A stretch of DNA of 64,000 nucleotides from Lactobacillus melliventris (GCF_013346935.1 NZ_JAAEEB010000003.1:228057-292056), one strand, 5' to 3'. Counted from the stretch's first letter, positions 24,532 to 33,885 are shown. Numbers and translations: made by a program. Notes: generated by a model not told the origin, from the sequence alone.

Positions 24532-24654
24532 GATTTATTTATTAAAAATTATGGTCAAAATAGTCAACATTTTTATATTATTTTAAAAATTGTAGTGAAT
24601 TCTATGGTTATAAGGGGTATTCTTATAGTAATAAATGATGTAAGGAGAAAGAAT

Positions 24655-27600
24655 ATGAAGAAAAGAATAGATGACTATATTCTGGGTCTCGATATCGGGA
24701 CCAATTCTTGCGGCTGGGCCGTGACTGATAAGAAAAATAATTTATTAAAGCTCAGAGGAAAAACAGCAATTGGCTCACATTTATTTGAAGAAGGACATTC
24801 TGCTGCTGATCGTCGCGGTTTTAGAACCACCAGAAGACGCCTTAAGCGCAGAAAGTGGCGCTTAAGACTTTTGGAAGAGATTTTTGCGGAGCCGATGGCT
24901 GAAGTGGATCCGGGATTTTTTGTGCGCCTGCATCAATCTTGGGTGTCACCACTAGATAAGAATAGGAAAAAATACCACGCTATTGTCTTTCCGACAGCTA
25001 AGGAAGATCATGAATTTTATCAAAAATATCCGACGATCTATCATTTGCGCGACGCACTAATGAGGGAAGATCGTCAATTTGATTTGCGTGAAATATTTTT
25101 AGCCATCCACCACATCGTTAAGTATCGCGGTAATTTTTTGCAAGACACTCCTGTTAAAGACTTTGAAGCTTCTAAAATTGAAGTAGGTCCTATTTTATCG
25201 AAAATCAACAATGCTTTTGCGGAAAAAATAGTTGAAGATCAAAGTCCTATTGAATTAAATGTGGCAAACTCTGCGGATATTGAAGCTGTTATTCGCGGCA
25301 AAGATAAAGACAAAACCGTTTATAAGATGGACAAGGTCAAAAAAATTGCCAAGTTATTAACAGATTCAACTGCTAGGGAAGAGAAAAATGTGGCCAAGCA
25401 GATTGCTAACGCCATCATGGGTTACAAAACTCAATTTGAAACTATCTTAGGCAAAGAAATCGATAAAAGCGACAAGGCGCAATGGGAATTTAAACTTTCG
25501 GATGCGGATGCCGATGATAAGCTGGATGCCTTACTGCCGGATCTTGATGAAAATGATCAGACTATTGTCGCTGAAATTCAAAAATTGTTTAGCGCGATTA
25601 CATTAAGTACCATTGTTGATGAAAACAAGAGCTTATCACAATCTATGGTAGAAAAATATAATAAACATCATCAAGATTACAAATTGTTAAAAGCGTATAT
25701 CGACACTTTGCAGGATCGCAGTATAGCTAAAAAGTTACTTTTAGCCTATGATCTATACGTTAATAATCGTCATGGTCATTTGTTGGAAGCTAAGACTGAA
25801 TTTAAGCAGGATGGCACTTTAACCAAAGAAGATTTTTATAAAACTGTTAAAGATAACCTAGATGACTCAGAGCTAGCTCACAAGATTGCGCAAGAAATAG
25901 CTGCAGATAACTTCATGCCTAAACAGAGGACGAATAGTAATGGTGTAATTCCGTTTCAGCTGCATCAAATCGAACTGGACAAGATTATTGCTAATCAAAG
26001 TAAATATTATCCATTCTTAGCTGCAGAAAATCCAGTAGAAGATCACCGTAAACAAGCACCATACAAGTTAGATGAACTGGTTAGATTCAGAGTGCCTTAT
26101 TATGTAGGCCCAATGATTACAGCAGATGAACAGGAAAAAACTTCCGGTAAGAGTTTTGCATGGATGGTCAGAAAAGAGCAAGGCCAGATCACACCCTGGA
26201 ATTTTGAGCAAAAAGTGGACCGGCAAAAATCCGCCAACAGGTTTATTAAGCGCATGACAATTAAGGATACTTATCTTTTAGGTGAAGATGTTTTGCCTGC
26301 TAATAGTTTGCTTTATCAAAGGTACGAAGTATTAGATGAACTTAATAATATTAAAGTAAATAAAAGACACTTAGATCCAGAAATAAAAAAGGATATTTAT
26401 AACAAACTATTTAAAACAAAAAAATCAGTTTCTAGAAGAGATTTAATTAACTATCTAAAGGAAGAGCAAAATATAGAACATGTTCTAATTGAGGGTTTGA
26501 AAGACAAGGAATTAAATACCAAATTTAATTCAAGTCTGTCAAGCTATTATTATCTAAAAAAACTACATGTGTTTGATAAAGAATTAGTAGACCCACAATA
26601 TCAAAAAGATTTTGAAAAAATAATTGAATATTCGTCTATATTCGAAGACACGAAAATTTTTCAAGAAAAATTAAGGGACGAATTTAAGTGGCTAACCCCT
26701 AAGCAATTTAAAGCAATATCAACGTGGCGCTTGCAAGGCTGGGGCAGATTATCGCGTAAGTTGCTGGTGGAATTGCATGATACTAATGGCCAAAACATTA
26801 TGGAGCAACTATGGGATAGCCAAAAGAACTTTATGCAAATTGTGACTGAGCCTGATTTTAAAGAAGCAATTGCTAAGGAAAACCAGGACGTTACACAGGA
26901 AAATGGTGTTGAAGCAATTTTGGCAGATGCCTATACTTCTCCTGCTAATAAAAAGGCGATTAGACAGGTAATTAAGGTTGTTGATGATATCGTTAAAGCT
27001 GCTGGTAAAGCTCCAGCGCAATTTGCAATTGAATTTACAAGAAAACCACAAAAAAAATCAGAGATACTACATATTCGCGGTACTAAGCTGCTTAAAACAT
27101 ATGAAGAAACTGCTAGTGAATTGGTAGACCAGAATCTAATTGATAGCTTAAAAGATGCGATGACTAGCCGTAAATTGCTAAAGGACAAATACTTTTTATA
27201 TTTTATGCAGGCTGGAAGGGATGCTTATACAGGACAAAAAATTAATTTTGATGAAATTATAAAGGTTTATGATATTGATCATATTTTGCCAAGACCATTT
27301 ATTAAGGACGATTCTTTTGATAATCGGGTTTTAACGGCTAAAGTTTTAAATGCGAAAAAAGCAGATGATGTGCCGTATAAGCGCTTTGCTAACAACTATG
27401 TTTCAGACTTGAAAATGACAGTTAGCGAAATGTGGAAGAAGTGGCAAAGAGTAGGTATTATAAGTAAATTCAAATTAAATAATTTATTGCTTAATCCGAA
27501 TAAACTAGATAAATATCAGAAGTCAGGTTTTATTAATAGGCAGCTGGTAGAAACAAGTCAAATTATTAAGTTAGTATCAGTTATTTTACAAAATAAATAT

Positions 27601-28848
27601 CCAGATGCAGAAATTATTACAGTTAAGGCTGGTGACAACTCTGCTTTGCGTCAGCGTTTAGATTTATATAAGAGTCGTGAAGTTAATGATTATCATCATG
27701 CTATTGATGCCTACTTAACTATAGTTTGTGGGAATTTTTTGTATCAGGTGTATCCTAAACTTCGGCCATATTTTGTATATGGTCAGTTTAAAAAATTTAG
27801 TCAAGACAAAAATTTGGAAAAAGATATTCTTAAAAATCTAAAGTTACAAAATTTCTTGTGGCCTTTACTGCAAAAAGATAATTCTAAGCGTAAAGCCCTA
27901 GAAGAAATTAGGGAAAATGTTAGCCATCGGATAGTCTTTTACAAGCATCCAGACATTTTTGACAAATTACGTAAAGCATATAATTATAAATACATGCTAG
28001 TCTCGAGAGAAACTACGACTGAAGATAGTAGTATGTTTAACATGACTGTTTATCCTCGCGGGGAGCGTGATCGTAAGAAAACTAGAAAGCTAATTCCTAA
28101 AGGTAATCGGCTCGATACCAAAATTTATGGTGGCTATAGCGGCAACACTGATGCATATATGGTAATTGTCAAGATTGAGAAAGCAAAAGAATCTATCTAT
28201 AAGGTTATTGGGATTCCAATGCGCGCTCTTGCAGGTTTAAAACAGGCTAAAAAGCAAGGCAACTATAAGGAAGAACTCCACAAAGTGCTAGAACCCCAGA
28301 TTATGTTTGATAAAAATGGTAAACCTAAGCGGGGAGTTAAAGGGTTCAGAATAGTAAAAGACCATGTTCACTTTAAGCAAGTCGTCTTGGACGGCGATAA
28401 AAAATTTATGTTGTACTCTGCGCGTTATTTTGCCAATGCTAAGCAATTAACACTTTCTCATAAAACTATGAAAGTAGTGACTGATAATCTAAAAAAAGAG
28501 GATTATAAAGATGAAAAACAACTTCTTATAAATGCTTATGATGAGATATTACAAAAAGTCGATCAATATTTGCCATTGTTTGATGCCAATAAGTTTAGAG
28601 CAAGCCTTCATAATGGTAGAACTAAATTTATTGATTTGACTGTTAAGGATAAAAAAATTGTTTTAAGTAAAGTATTAGATGGGTTACATGATAATATGGT
28701 TAATCCAGATTTGAAGAACTTGGGAATTAAAACTCCATTTGGTAAAATGCAATCGTCTTCTGGTATAACTTTGTCACCCAATGCAGTATTAATTTTCCAG
28801 TCGCCAACAGGACTTTTTGAAAAACGGGTTAGGATAGCCGATTTATAA
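24655..28848 (+). CDS. cas9: Type II-A CRISPR nuclease Cas9
   Basis: 1397-residue RNA-guided endonuclease. RuvC-I is YILGLDIGTNSCGWAV with catalytic Asp13, followed by an arginine-rich bridge helix (RRGFRTTRRRLKRRKWRLRLL). RuvC-II is FAIEFTRKP with Glu793, HNH is YDIDHILPRPF with His876, and RuvC-III is DYHHAIDAYLTI with His1015 and Asp1018. All catalytic residues are intact, so the nuclease looks functional. The ATG at 24655 has AAGGAG; the open frame extends upstream into the previous terminator. Codon use and base composition vary along the gene, notably an AT-rich stretch about 26330-26690. Confidence 0.97.
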   Translation: MKKRIDDYILGLDIGTNSCGWAVTDKKNNLLKLRGKTAIGSHLFEEGHSAADRRGFRTTRRRLKRRKWRLRLLEEIFAEPMAEVDPGFFVRLHQSWVSPLDKNRKKYHAIVFPTAKEDHEFYQKYPTIYHLRDALMREDRQFDLREIFLAIHHIVKYRGNFLQDTPVKDFEASKIEVGPILSKINNAFAEKIVEDQSPIELNVANSADIEAVIRGKDKDKTVYKMDKVKKIAKLLTDSTAREEKNVAKQIANAIMGYKTQFETILGKEIDKSDKAQWEFKLSDADADDKLDALLPDLDENDQTIVAEIQKLFSAITLSTIVDENKSLSQSMVEKYNKHHQDYKLLKAYIDTLQDRSIAKKLLLAYDLYVNNRHGHLLEAKTEFKQDGTLTKEDFYKTVKDNLDDSELAHKIAQEIAADNFMPKQRTNSNGVIPFQLHQIELDKIIANQSKYYPFLAAENPVEDHRKQAPYKLDELVRFRVPYYVGPMITADEQEKTSGKSFAWMVRKEQGQITPWNFEQKVDRQKSANRFIKRMTIKDTYLLGEDVLPANSLLYQRYEVLDELNNIKVNKRHLDPEIKKDIYNKLFKTKKSVSRRDLINYLKEEQNIEHVLIEGLKDKELNTKFNSSLSSYYYLKKLHVFDKELVDPQYQKDFEKIIEYSSIFEDTKIFQEKLRDEFKWLTPKQFKAISTWRLQGWGRLSRKLLVELHDTNGQNIMEQLWDSQKNFMQIVTEPDFKEAIAKENQDVTQENGVEAILADAYTSPANKKAIRQVIKVVDDIVKAAGKAPAQFAIEFTRKPQKKSEILHIRGTKLLKTYEETASELVDQNLIDSLKDAMTSRKLLKDKYFLYFMQAGRDAYTGQKINFDEIIKVYDIDHILPRPFIKDDSFDNRVLTAKVLNAKKADDVPYKRFANNYVSDLKMTVSEMWKKWQRVGIISKFKLNNLLLNPNKLDKYQKSGFINRQLVETSQIIKLVSVILQNKYPDAEIITVKAGDNSALRQRLDLYKSREVNDYHHAIDAYLTIVCGNFLYQVYPKLRPYFVYGQFKKFSQDKNLEKDILKNLKLQNFLWPLLQKDNSKRKALEEIRENVSHRIVFYKHPDIFDKLRKAYNYKYMLVSRETTTEDSSMFNMTVYPRGERDRKKTRKLIPKGNRLDTKIYGGYSGNTDAYMVIVKIEKAKESIYKVIGIPMRALAGLKQAKKQGNYKEELHKVLEPQIMFDKNGKPKRGVKGFRIVKDHVHFKQVVLDGDKKFMLYSARYFANAKQLTLSHKTMKVVTDNLKKEDYKDEKQLLINAYDEILQKVDQYLPLFDANKFRASLHNGRTKFIDLTVKDKKIVLSKVLDGLHDNMVNPDLKNLGIKTPFGKMQSSSGITLSPNAVLIFQSPTGLFEKRVRIADL

Positions 28849-28851
28849 ACT

Positions 28852-28890
28852 AAAATAGGGAAGCGCAATAATCCGATTCCCTATTTTTGT
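28852..28890. terminator. Hairpin terminator after cas9
   Basis: AAAATAGGGAA (28852-28862) pairs with TTCCCTATTTT (28877-28887) around a 14-nt loop. T-rich on the + side, so it can end cas9 transcription before the tracrRNA; the symmetric A-run may also back up tracrRNA termination on the minus strand. Confidence 0.75.
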
Positions 28891-28894
28891 GCAT

Positions 28895-29028
28895 AAAAAA
28901 ACCTCCGCTATAGAGCTGAGGCAGGACGGTAATAACCGCGTTGAAACTTAGTATCTTAAAGATACATTGTTTGATTTTAAATCTGGTTGTTAGATCAATA
29001 ATGATTAGATCGTTGGTAGCTAACCAAC
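28895..29028 (-). ncRNA. tracrRNA, opposite strand between cas9 and cas1
   Basis: Transcribed against the cas genes. From 5' to 3' it has a 6-bp hairpin GTTGGT/ACCAAC (29012-29028), then an anti-repeat (about 28976-29011) complementary to most of the CRISPR repeat with some mismatches and a few wobble pairs, a GTATCTT/AGATAC hairpin, a CGGT/ACCG hairpin and a CCTC...GAGG terminator with seven Us. A promoter with TTGTAT (29057-29062) and TATACT (29035-29040), 16-bp spacing, predicts a start near 29028. Identity as tracrRNA rests on the anti-repeat and the terminator. Confidence 0.88.
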
Positions 29029-29034
29029 AATTAT

Positions 29035-29062
29035 AGTATAACATTTATTTATAAAAATACAA
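29035..29062 (-). promoter_or_regulatory. tracrRNA promoter
   Basis: Minus-strand hexamers TTGTAT and TATACT spaced 16 bp. The -35 element overlaps the cas1 ribosome binding site on the other strand. Confidence 0.6.
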
Positions 29063-29071
29063 GGAGGAAAT

Positions 29072-29983
29072 ATGGGATGGAGATCAGTAATCATCACGCA
29101 GCATGCGAAATTAACGTATTCAATGCAAATGATGATTGTCCAAACTCGTGATGGCATTAACCAAATTCCAATTGAGGATATTAATCTGTTGCTTGTTTCA
29201 ACTACACAGGCAGTGATTACCAGCGCACTCATTAGTAAATTGGCGCAAAATCAAACCAAAGTTATATTTGTTGATGAAAAGGACAATCCGGTAGTTGAAA
29301 CGGCTGTTTATTATCCGGGAGCCAGAAATATGGCTAAGTTAAAAAAGCAGTTTAATTGGGATGAACATTTAAAAGAAGTGTTGTGGACAAAGATAGTCAG
29401 TTAAAAGATCAAAAATCAGATTGCAGTTTTAGCTAATTATCATTTGAATAAAGATGAAGTTCAAAGTGAACTGGACCAACTGGAAATTAATGATGAAAGC
29501 AATCGCGAAGCAATTGCGGCTCGTAAATATTTTATGCTTTTATTCGATAAAAACTTTGTTAGACGTGATACCAATGCCATTAATGCAACACTTGATTATG
29601 GTTATGCTATTTTGCTATCAAGCTTTAATAGAGAAATTGCACTGAATGGCTATTTGACTTATTTTGGTATTCATCACTGCTCACAAGAAAACCAATTTAA
29701 TTTGGCTTCAGATTTAATGGAACCATTTCGACCGTTTGTTGACTATTGGGTTAAGGCTCATGAAAAAATTAAAGAGCTGACACCAGATATTAAGTATGGC
29801 TTAGTTGAACTTTTAAGCTTGGAAATAAAGTTTAACGGTAAAAAGACACTTTTAACCAATGCCATTACAGTCTATGTACGAGAATGTTTAAAGTTTCTTA
29901 GTGGTGAAAGTAAAAAATTACCAGAAATGGAGATGAGTTTGACAAATGAGGTACCGAATAATGCGCTTAATGATAATGTTTGA
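29072..29983 (+). pseudogene. cas1: cas1 interrupted by an in-frame stop codon
   Basis: Cas1 integrase of type II-A systems, normally about 303 residues. The frame is open from ATG 29072 (AAGGAGG site) to a TAA at 29402-29404, then continues in exactly the same frame (KIKNQIAVLANYHLNKDE) to 29983. One nonsense codon at position 111 therefore splits the gene; a neighbouring GAA, CAA or AAA would restore it. The catalytic part, including GYLTYFGIHHCS and LASDLMEPFRPFVDYW, lies after the stop and has no obvious ribosome binding site for restart. New spacer acquisition is probably lost unless the stop is a sequence error or is suppressed. Confidence 0.9.
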
Positions 29984-30266
29984 TTTGCCGACGGAAACAG
30001 CCCAAGAACGAAAAGAATATCGCCAATTTCATAAAAAGTTGATTAATGAAGGCTTTTTAATGGTGCAATTTTCAGTATATGTGCGAGTCTGTGTTACAAG
30101 ACAAACGGCTAAGTTTTTAGAAAATCGTATCAAAAAGTTCTTGCCTCGTGGAGGCCTAGTCCAGTCATTAATGGTTACGGAAAAGCAATATAATGACATG
30201 CATTTTTTACTTGGCAAACCAATTGACGATGTGCGTAATACTTCAGATAGGACGATTATCTTATGA
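29946..30266 (+). CDS. cas2: CRISPR-associated Cas2
   Basis: 106-residue Cas2, the structural partner of Cas1 in spacer integration. The beta-strand with the family Asp is MRLMIMFDLPTETAQER, and MVQFSVYVRVC follows as expected for type II-A. The start at 29946, inside the end of cas1, gives MRYRIMRLMIMFDLP, matching relatives that have a few extra N-terminal residues; ATG 29961 is the alternative. Overlaps csn2 by 4 bp. Confidence 0.92.
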   Translation: MRYRIMRLMIMFDLPTETAQERKEYRQFHKKLINEGFLMVQFSVYVRVCVTRQTAKFLENRIKKFLPRGGLVQSLMVTEKQYNDMHFLLGKPIDDVRNTSDRTIIL

Positions 30267-30931
30267 TTTTAACTTATGTAACTCACAAAAAATGGGTCTT
30301 CAAGGATCCAGGTATAAAAATCATTGGCTTACAGAGCCCAATTGCATACTGTGATATAATTCAAGGCTTCCAAGGAAAGAATAAAATGTTGCTTTGTTCA
30401 GAGGATGATTACAATCCTTTTGATATTGGTAAAACATTTGATTTCATTGACGATCCATTACTTGGTGGCGATATCACTAAAAAGTATATGCCTCATATTG
30501 TGAACAATTATCTGAAAGACTTAGATGAAGAAAATCGCAACAAAATGATTAAATCATTTTATAGTTTAGAGTCAATTTTACAGGATTCACTTTTACTTGA
30601 AGACTTACCTTTAGCAATTAATTTTGATGAAGATTTAAAAAAGCTACTTAAATTAACGGAGATACATTTGGATAAATCAATGTTGCTCAGTCCGTATGGT
30701 ATAATAGAAACAGTTTTAAAAATTCACCAAACATGTGATTTAAAAACTATTCCTGTTGTTTGTAATGTAGCTCATTACTTGGAAAAACAGGAATGGCAAG
30801 AGTTAGCTAGTCTTGTCAAAGAAATGAATTTGATTTTGGTTGTAATTGAATTCACGACAAAAGAAAATTTAACAATACCTAAAGACGTACCTTTTTATTT
30901 TATTGATAAGGATCTAATCGATTGGTATTAA
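30263..30931 (+). CDS. csn2: CRISPR-associated Csn2 (type II-A adaptation)
   Basis: 222-residue Csn2, a DNA-end-binding ring protein needed for spacer acquisition. Typical segments are KIIGLQSPIAYCDIIQGFQG near the N-terminus and KTIPVVCNVAHYL in the second half. Length and position (last cas gene before the array) fit the short type II-A Csn2. Its final codons contain a good promoter for the array (TTGATA 30903-30908, TATTAA 30926-30931). Confidence 0.93.
   Translation: MILTYVTHKKWVFKDPGIKIIGLQSPIAYCDIIQGFQGKNKMLLCSEDDYNPFDIGKTFDFIDDPLLGGDITKKYMPHIVNNYLKDLDEENRNKMIKSFYSLESILQDSLLLEDLPLAINFDEDLKKLLKLTEIHLDKSMLLSPYGIIETVLKIHQTCDLKTIPVVCNVAHYLEKQEWQELASLVKEMNLILVVIEFTTKENLTIPKDVPFYFIDKDLIDWY
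30903..30931 (+). promoter_or_regulatory. Likely pre-crRNA promoter inside csn2
   Basis: TTGATA and TATTAA are separated by exactly 17 bp. The -10 box ends with the csn2 stop codon. A start near 30938 would begin only about 15 nt before the first repeat. No other promoter can fit in the 21-bp gap between csn2 and the array. Confidence 0.5.
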
Positions 30932-30952
30932 CAACAATATTAAAATCAGATT

Positions 30953-32035
30953 GTTTTAGATGATTGTTAGATCAATGATGATTAGAACCCAAGTATCATT
31001 GGGTGCATGAATATTGGGGTTTTAGATGATTGTTAGATCAATGATGATTAGAACTATTAGGCTAAGAATACAGGTTCCAATCTTGTTTTAGATGATTGTT
31101 AGATCAATGATGATTAGAACTAAATTTATACAATTTTGGGAAAATTTTGCGTTTTAGATGATTGTTAGATCAATGATGATTAGAACCAAAACCTCCCACT
31201 AAGTAATAACAATAGTGTTTTAGATGATTGTTAGATCAATGATGATTAGAACAACTACGTAGGCAAGCTTGCCCAAAAGAATGTTTTAGATGATTGTTAG
31301 ATCAATGATGATTAGAACCTGTTAGATCAGCTAAGAAGTAGAGCAGTGGTTTTAGATGATTGTTAGATCAATGATGATTAGAACTAATATTGATCTTTAT
31401 TTTGCTTTCCCTCTGTTTTAGATGATTGTTAGATCAATGATGATTAGAACAAATTAGCTTGACACCTTACCCAGCATATAGTTTTAGATGATTGTTAGAT
31501 CAATGATGATTAGAAAAGTAGAGCAGGCACACAGACTATCCACCTAGTTTTAGATGATTGTTAGATCAATGATGATTAGAACTGGCTACTACAGCAGGCT
31601 TTGCGATTGGTGGTTTTAGATGATTGTTAGATCAATGATGATTAGAACTGCCAGTGTGCCATATTTGGCTTCTATTTTGTTTTAGATGATTGTTAGATCA
31701 ATGATGATTAGAACAGATGATAATGACCTTAAAGCAAACATGCTGTTTTAGATGATTGTTAGATCAATGATGATTAGAACGACTATCAGGAGTATCATAG
31801 ATTTCAACTTGTTTTAGATGATTGTTAGATCAATTATGATTAGAACACACGAAGTTCAAACACTTTGAAGAGGTAAGTTTTAGATGATTGTTAGATCAAT
31901 GATGATTAGAACGTGCCTTCTCAATGAAGGAAACGACGACGGGTTTTAGATGATTGTTAGATCAATGATGATTAGAACTAAGGTGTTTCTTAATCCAGGC
32001 AATAGCTTGTTTTAGATGATTGATAGATCAATGAC
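30953..32035 (+). CRISPR. Type II-A CRISPR array, 17 repeats and 16 spacers
   Basis: 36-bp repeats beginning GTTTTAGATGATTG and ending GATGATTAGAAC recur at exactly 66-bp intervals from 30953 to 32009; all spacers are 30 bp. Repeat 9 (31481) ends in A instead of C, repeat 14 (31811) has G to T in the ATGATG part, and the last repeat (32009) has a T to A change and loses similarity after 26 bases. The degenerate end is distal to csn2, so the leader is on the csn2 side and transcription is rightward. The repeat pairs with the tracrRNA anti-repeat at 28976-29011. Confidence 0.98.
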
Positions 32036-32200
32036 AGCCCAAGTATTTACTACCACTATGAATGCAACTATATAAAAATGGATAAAGTAACAAGCATTTT
32101 CTCATAGACTATTTTATAAAGATGACAGAAACTTATTGTCAGTAAACCTAGTCTTTATTATTTGAACTAGAATGAAATTTATATATTTTTCTACTCTGTG

Positions 32201-32377
32201 TCAAATCAAGGCAAGATTAACAATCATCTAGTTGACTATTACTACAAATTAAAAGAGCCACCCTATTCCAAAAAGGATTTGGTAGCTCAAATAGCCTACG
32301 TTAACCATTTAAATCGTACAATCATGCATTTGGCTCACATAAATCAAATCTATGATTATCAACAAGCTGTACATTAA
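32201..32377 (+). pseudogene. C-terminal remnant of a transposase, probably IS110-like
   Basis: A 58-codon open frame without a start codon, ending TAA at 32377, encodes VDYYYKLKEPPYSKKD and later AYVNHLNRTIMHLAH, with a closing YDYQQAVH. This pattern resembles the C-terminus of IS110-family transposases in lactobacilli and enterococci (basic KKxxV, then NKL, then YDY). No other part of the element is seen. Family assignment is from memory of such endings and is moderate. Confidence 0.55.
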
Positions 32378-32649
32378 TAAGGGTTATCTGTTAAACAAAT
32401 ATTTAACTTGTAAAAAGGCGCCTTTTTAAAGTATCTTTAGTATATCCATTTTTAAATCTTTTTGATACTTGAAATTCTATAAGAAATCATATTGATAATG
32501 CAAAGATAAATAGTAACAGATAATAAATCTGCTAATTAATCACACATGATAATAGCGACAAAATAGACAGGTATATTTTATTTCCTTATATGTGACTTCC
32601 ACTATGCAGATATAAACTAAACTCCCATTAAAAAGGTAAGCTTATTCAT
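32378..32649. other. Gene-free stretch
   Basis: Between the transposase remnant and the MFS gene I see no open frame with a ribosome binding site, no clear terminator and no repeat. The DNA is AT-rich and probably decayed element sequence plus the upstream region of the transporter. Confidence 0.5.
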
Positions 32650-33885
32650 ATGAAAAACATACTAAAAAGTAGAAACAACAGACTATATCTTCTATCAGTA
32701 ATTACTGATAACTTCGGCAGTGCGTTAATGGCCTTTGTGTTACCATTGATGGTACTTGATATCACTAAAAATGGAATTCATTTGTCAATAATTTCTATAA
32801 TTCAAACACTGCCTTTTTTGGTTCTTGGTCTTCCTGCAGGCGCACTCACAGATAAATTCGATGTCAAAAAAATTCTAATTTTCAGTGATTTAATCCGACT
32901 TATCAGTTATCTAGTTTTTGCTACCGCGATTGCATTGCATTTAACAATAGATTGCACGATTTTTATTATCTATGCAGTTTCACTCGTTGTCAGCGTCACC
33001 AATACACTTAATACAGTGTCAGAAATTACCTTTGTTTCTTTTTTGGTTGAAAAGAAAGATTTCTCTGAACTAAACAGTCTGGTTTATGGCATACAATATG
33101 CAGCTAATTTCGCACTGCCTATCGTAGGCGGCGTCTTATATCAATTTGTTTCGCACAGTATTTTAATTCTTATTTGTGCCGTTTTCTATTTAATTAGTCT
33201 TTTACTGGAAAAAATGATAAATCTGCGCTCCCAGAACACTTCCTTTACTGGACTAGCAGACCTGAAGCCAGCACTTAAAACAGTAAAAATGGATATAAAA
33301 GAGGGCTTGAATTATACTCTTAGTCTTCACTCTGTTTTATATCCATTAATACTGGCCGCACTGGTTAATATTGCTTCAGCAAATTTTGATAACGATAGTC
33401 TCATAATATTACGCACGCAAATAGGCCTTTCCTCTGGAAATATCGGAATTGTTTCCGCAATTGCAGCTATTAGTGCCTTAATCGGTACTTTGATTGTTAA
33501 TTGGTTAAATAAACGAGTTGGTTTTAATTTGTTGTTTACACTGTTAATTTTTACAGGCGCTCTTTTTCGTGCTGTTTTTGCCTTGTCTAAGAACGTATTG
33601 GTATTAGTTTTAGCTATTGCAGTTATTGCAATTATTGAATCCATCATCAATATTAGTATAATCACGAATAGGCAACAGCAAGTTGAGCAAAAATATCTTG
33701 GTCGAGTTACAAGTATCTATAAAACAGTATTAATCGGAGTAAATTCTTTAGGCTATCTTTTAGGAGGGCTTATTGCTAAGAAAATAGGCTCAAGATATGG
33801 CGTAGGGATTTCTGCAGTCGCACTCTTGACAGTCACAGCGCTTAGCGCTTATCTGCTTGCGCCTAAAAAGAAACGTAATGAGTAA
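32650..33885 (+). CDS. MFS transporter (MefA-like group)
   Basis: 411-residue membrane protein with about twelve hydrophobic segments, resembling the MFS_3 group that includes macrolide efflux proteins. The N-terminus has SVITDNFGSALMAFVLPLMV followed by GLPAGALTDKFDVKKILIFSD, a motif-A-like loop. The C-terminus ends in a basic tail. Ribosome binding is weak (AAGGTAAG, spaced 12). Next to a transposase remnant and the CRISPR array, so horizontal origin is possible. The substrate is unknown; a drug or metabolite exporter is likely. Confidence 0.82.
   Translation: MKNILKSRNNRLYLLSVITDNFGSALMAFVLPLMVLDITKNGIHLSIISIIQTLPFLVLGLPAGALTDKFDVKKILIFSDLIRLISYLVFATAIALHLTIDCTIFIIYAVSLVVSVTNTLNTVSEITFVSFLVEKKDFSELNSLVYGIQYAANFALPIVGGVLYQFVSHSILILICAVFYLISLLLEKMINLRSQNTSFTGLADLKPALKTVKMDIKEGLNYTLSLHSVLYPLILAALVNIASANFDNDSLIILRTQIGLSSGNIGIVSAIAAISALIGTLIVNWLNKRVGFNLLFTLLIFTGALFRAVFALSKNVLVLVLAIAVIAIIESIINISIITNRQQQVEQKYLGRVTSIYKTVLIGVNSLGYLLGGLIAKKIGSRYGVGISAVALLTVTALSAYLLAPKKKRNE

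Noticed and set aside
24427..24654. N-terminal extension of Cas9 reaching back into the dehydrogenase gene
   Set aside because: It crosses a terminator, and the ATG at 24655 has a good ribosome binding site and a normal Cas9 N-terminus.
26809..27188. Antisense open frames inside cas9
   Set aside because: Shadows of the coding frame without ribosome binding sites or recognisable domains.
29072..29983. Frameshift or two separate genes for the cas1 halves
   Set aside because: Both halves are in exactly the same frame, separated only by the TAA; a single base change explains it and the second half lacks a ribosome binding site.
30989..32008. Self-targeting spacers matching genes in this window
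   Set aside because: Reading the 16 spacers against the window gave no convincing match; a proper search against the whole genome would be needed.
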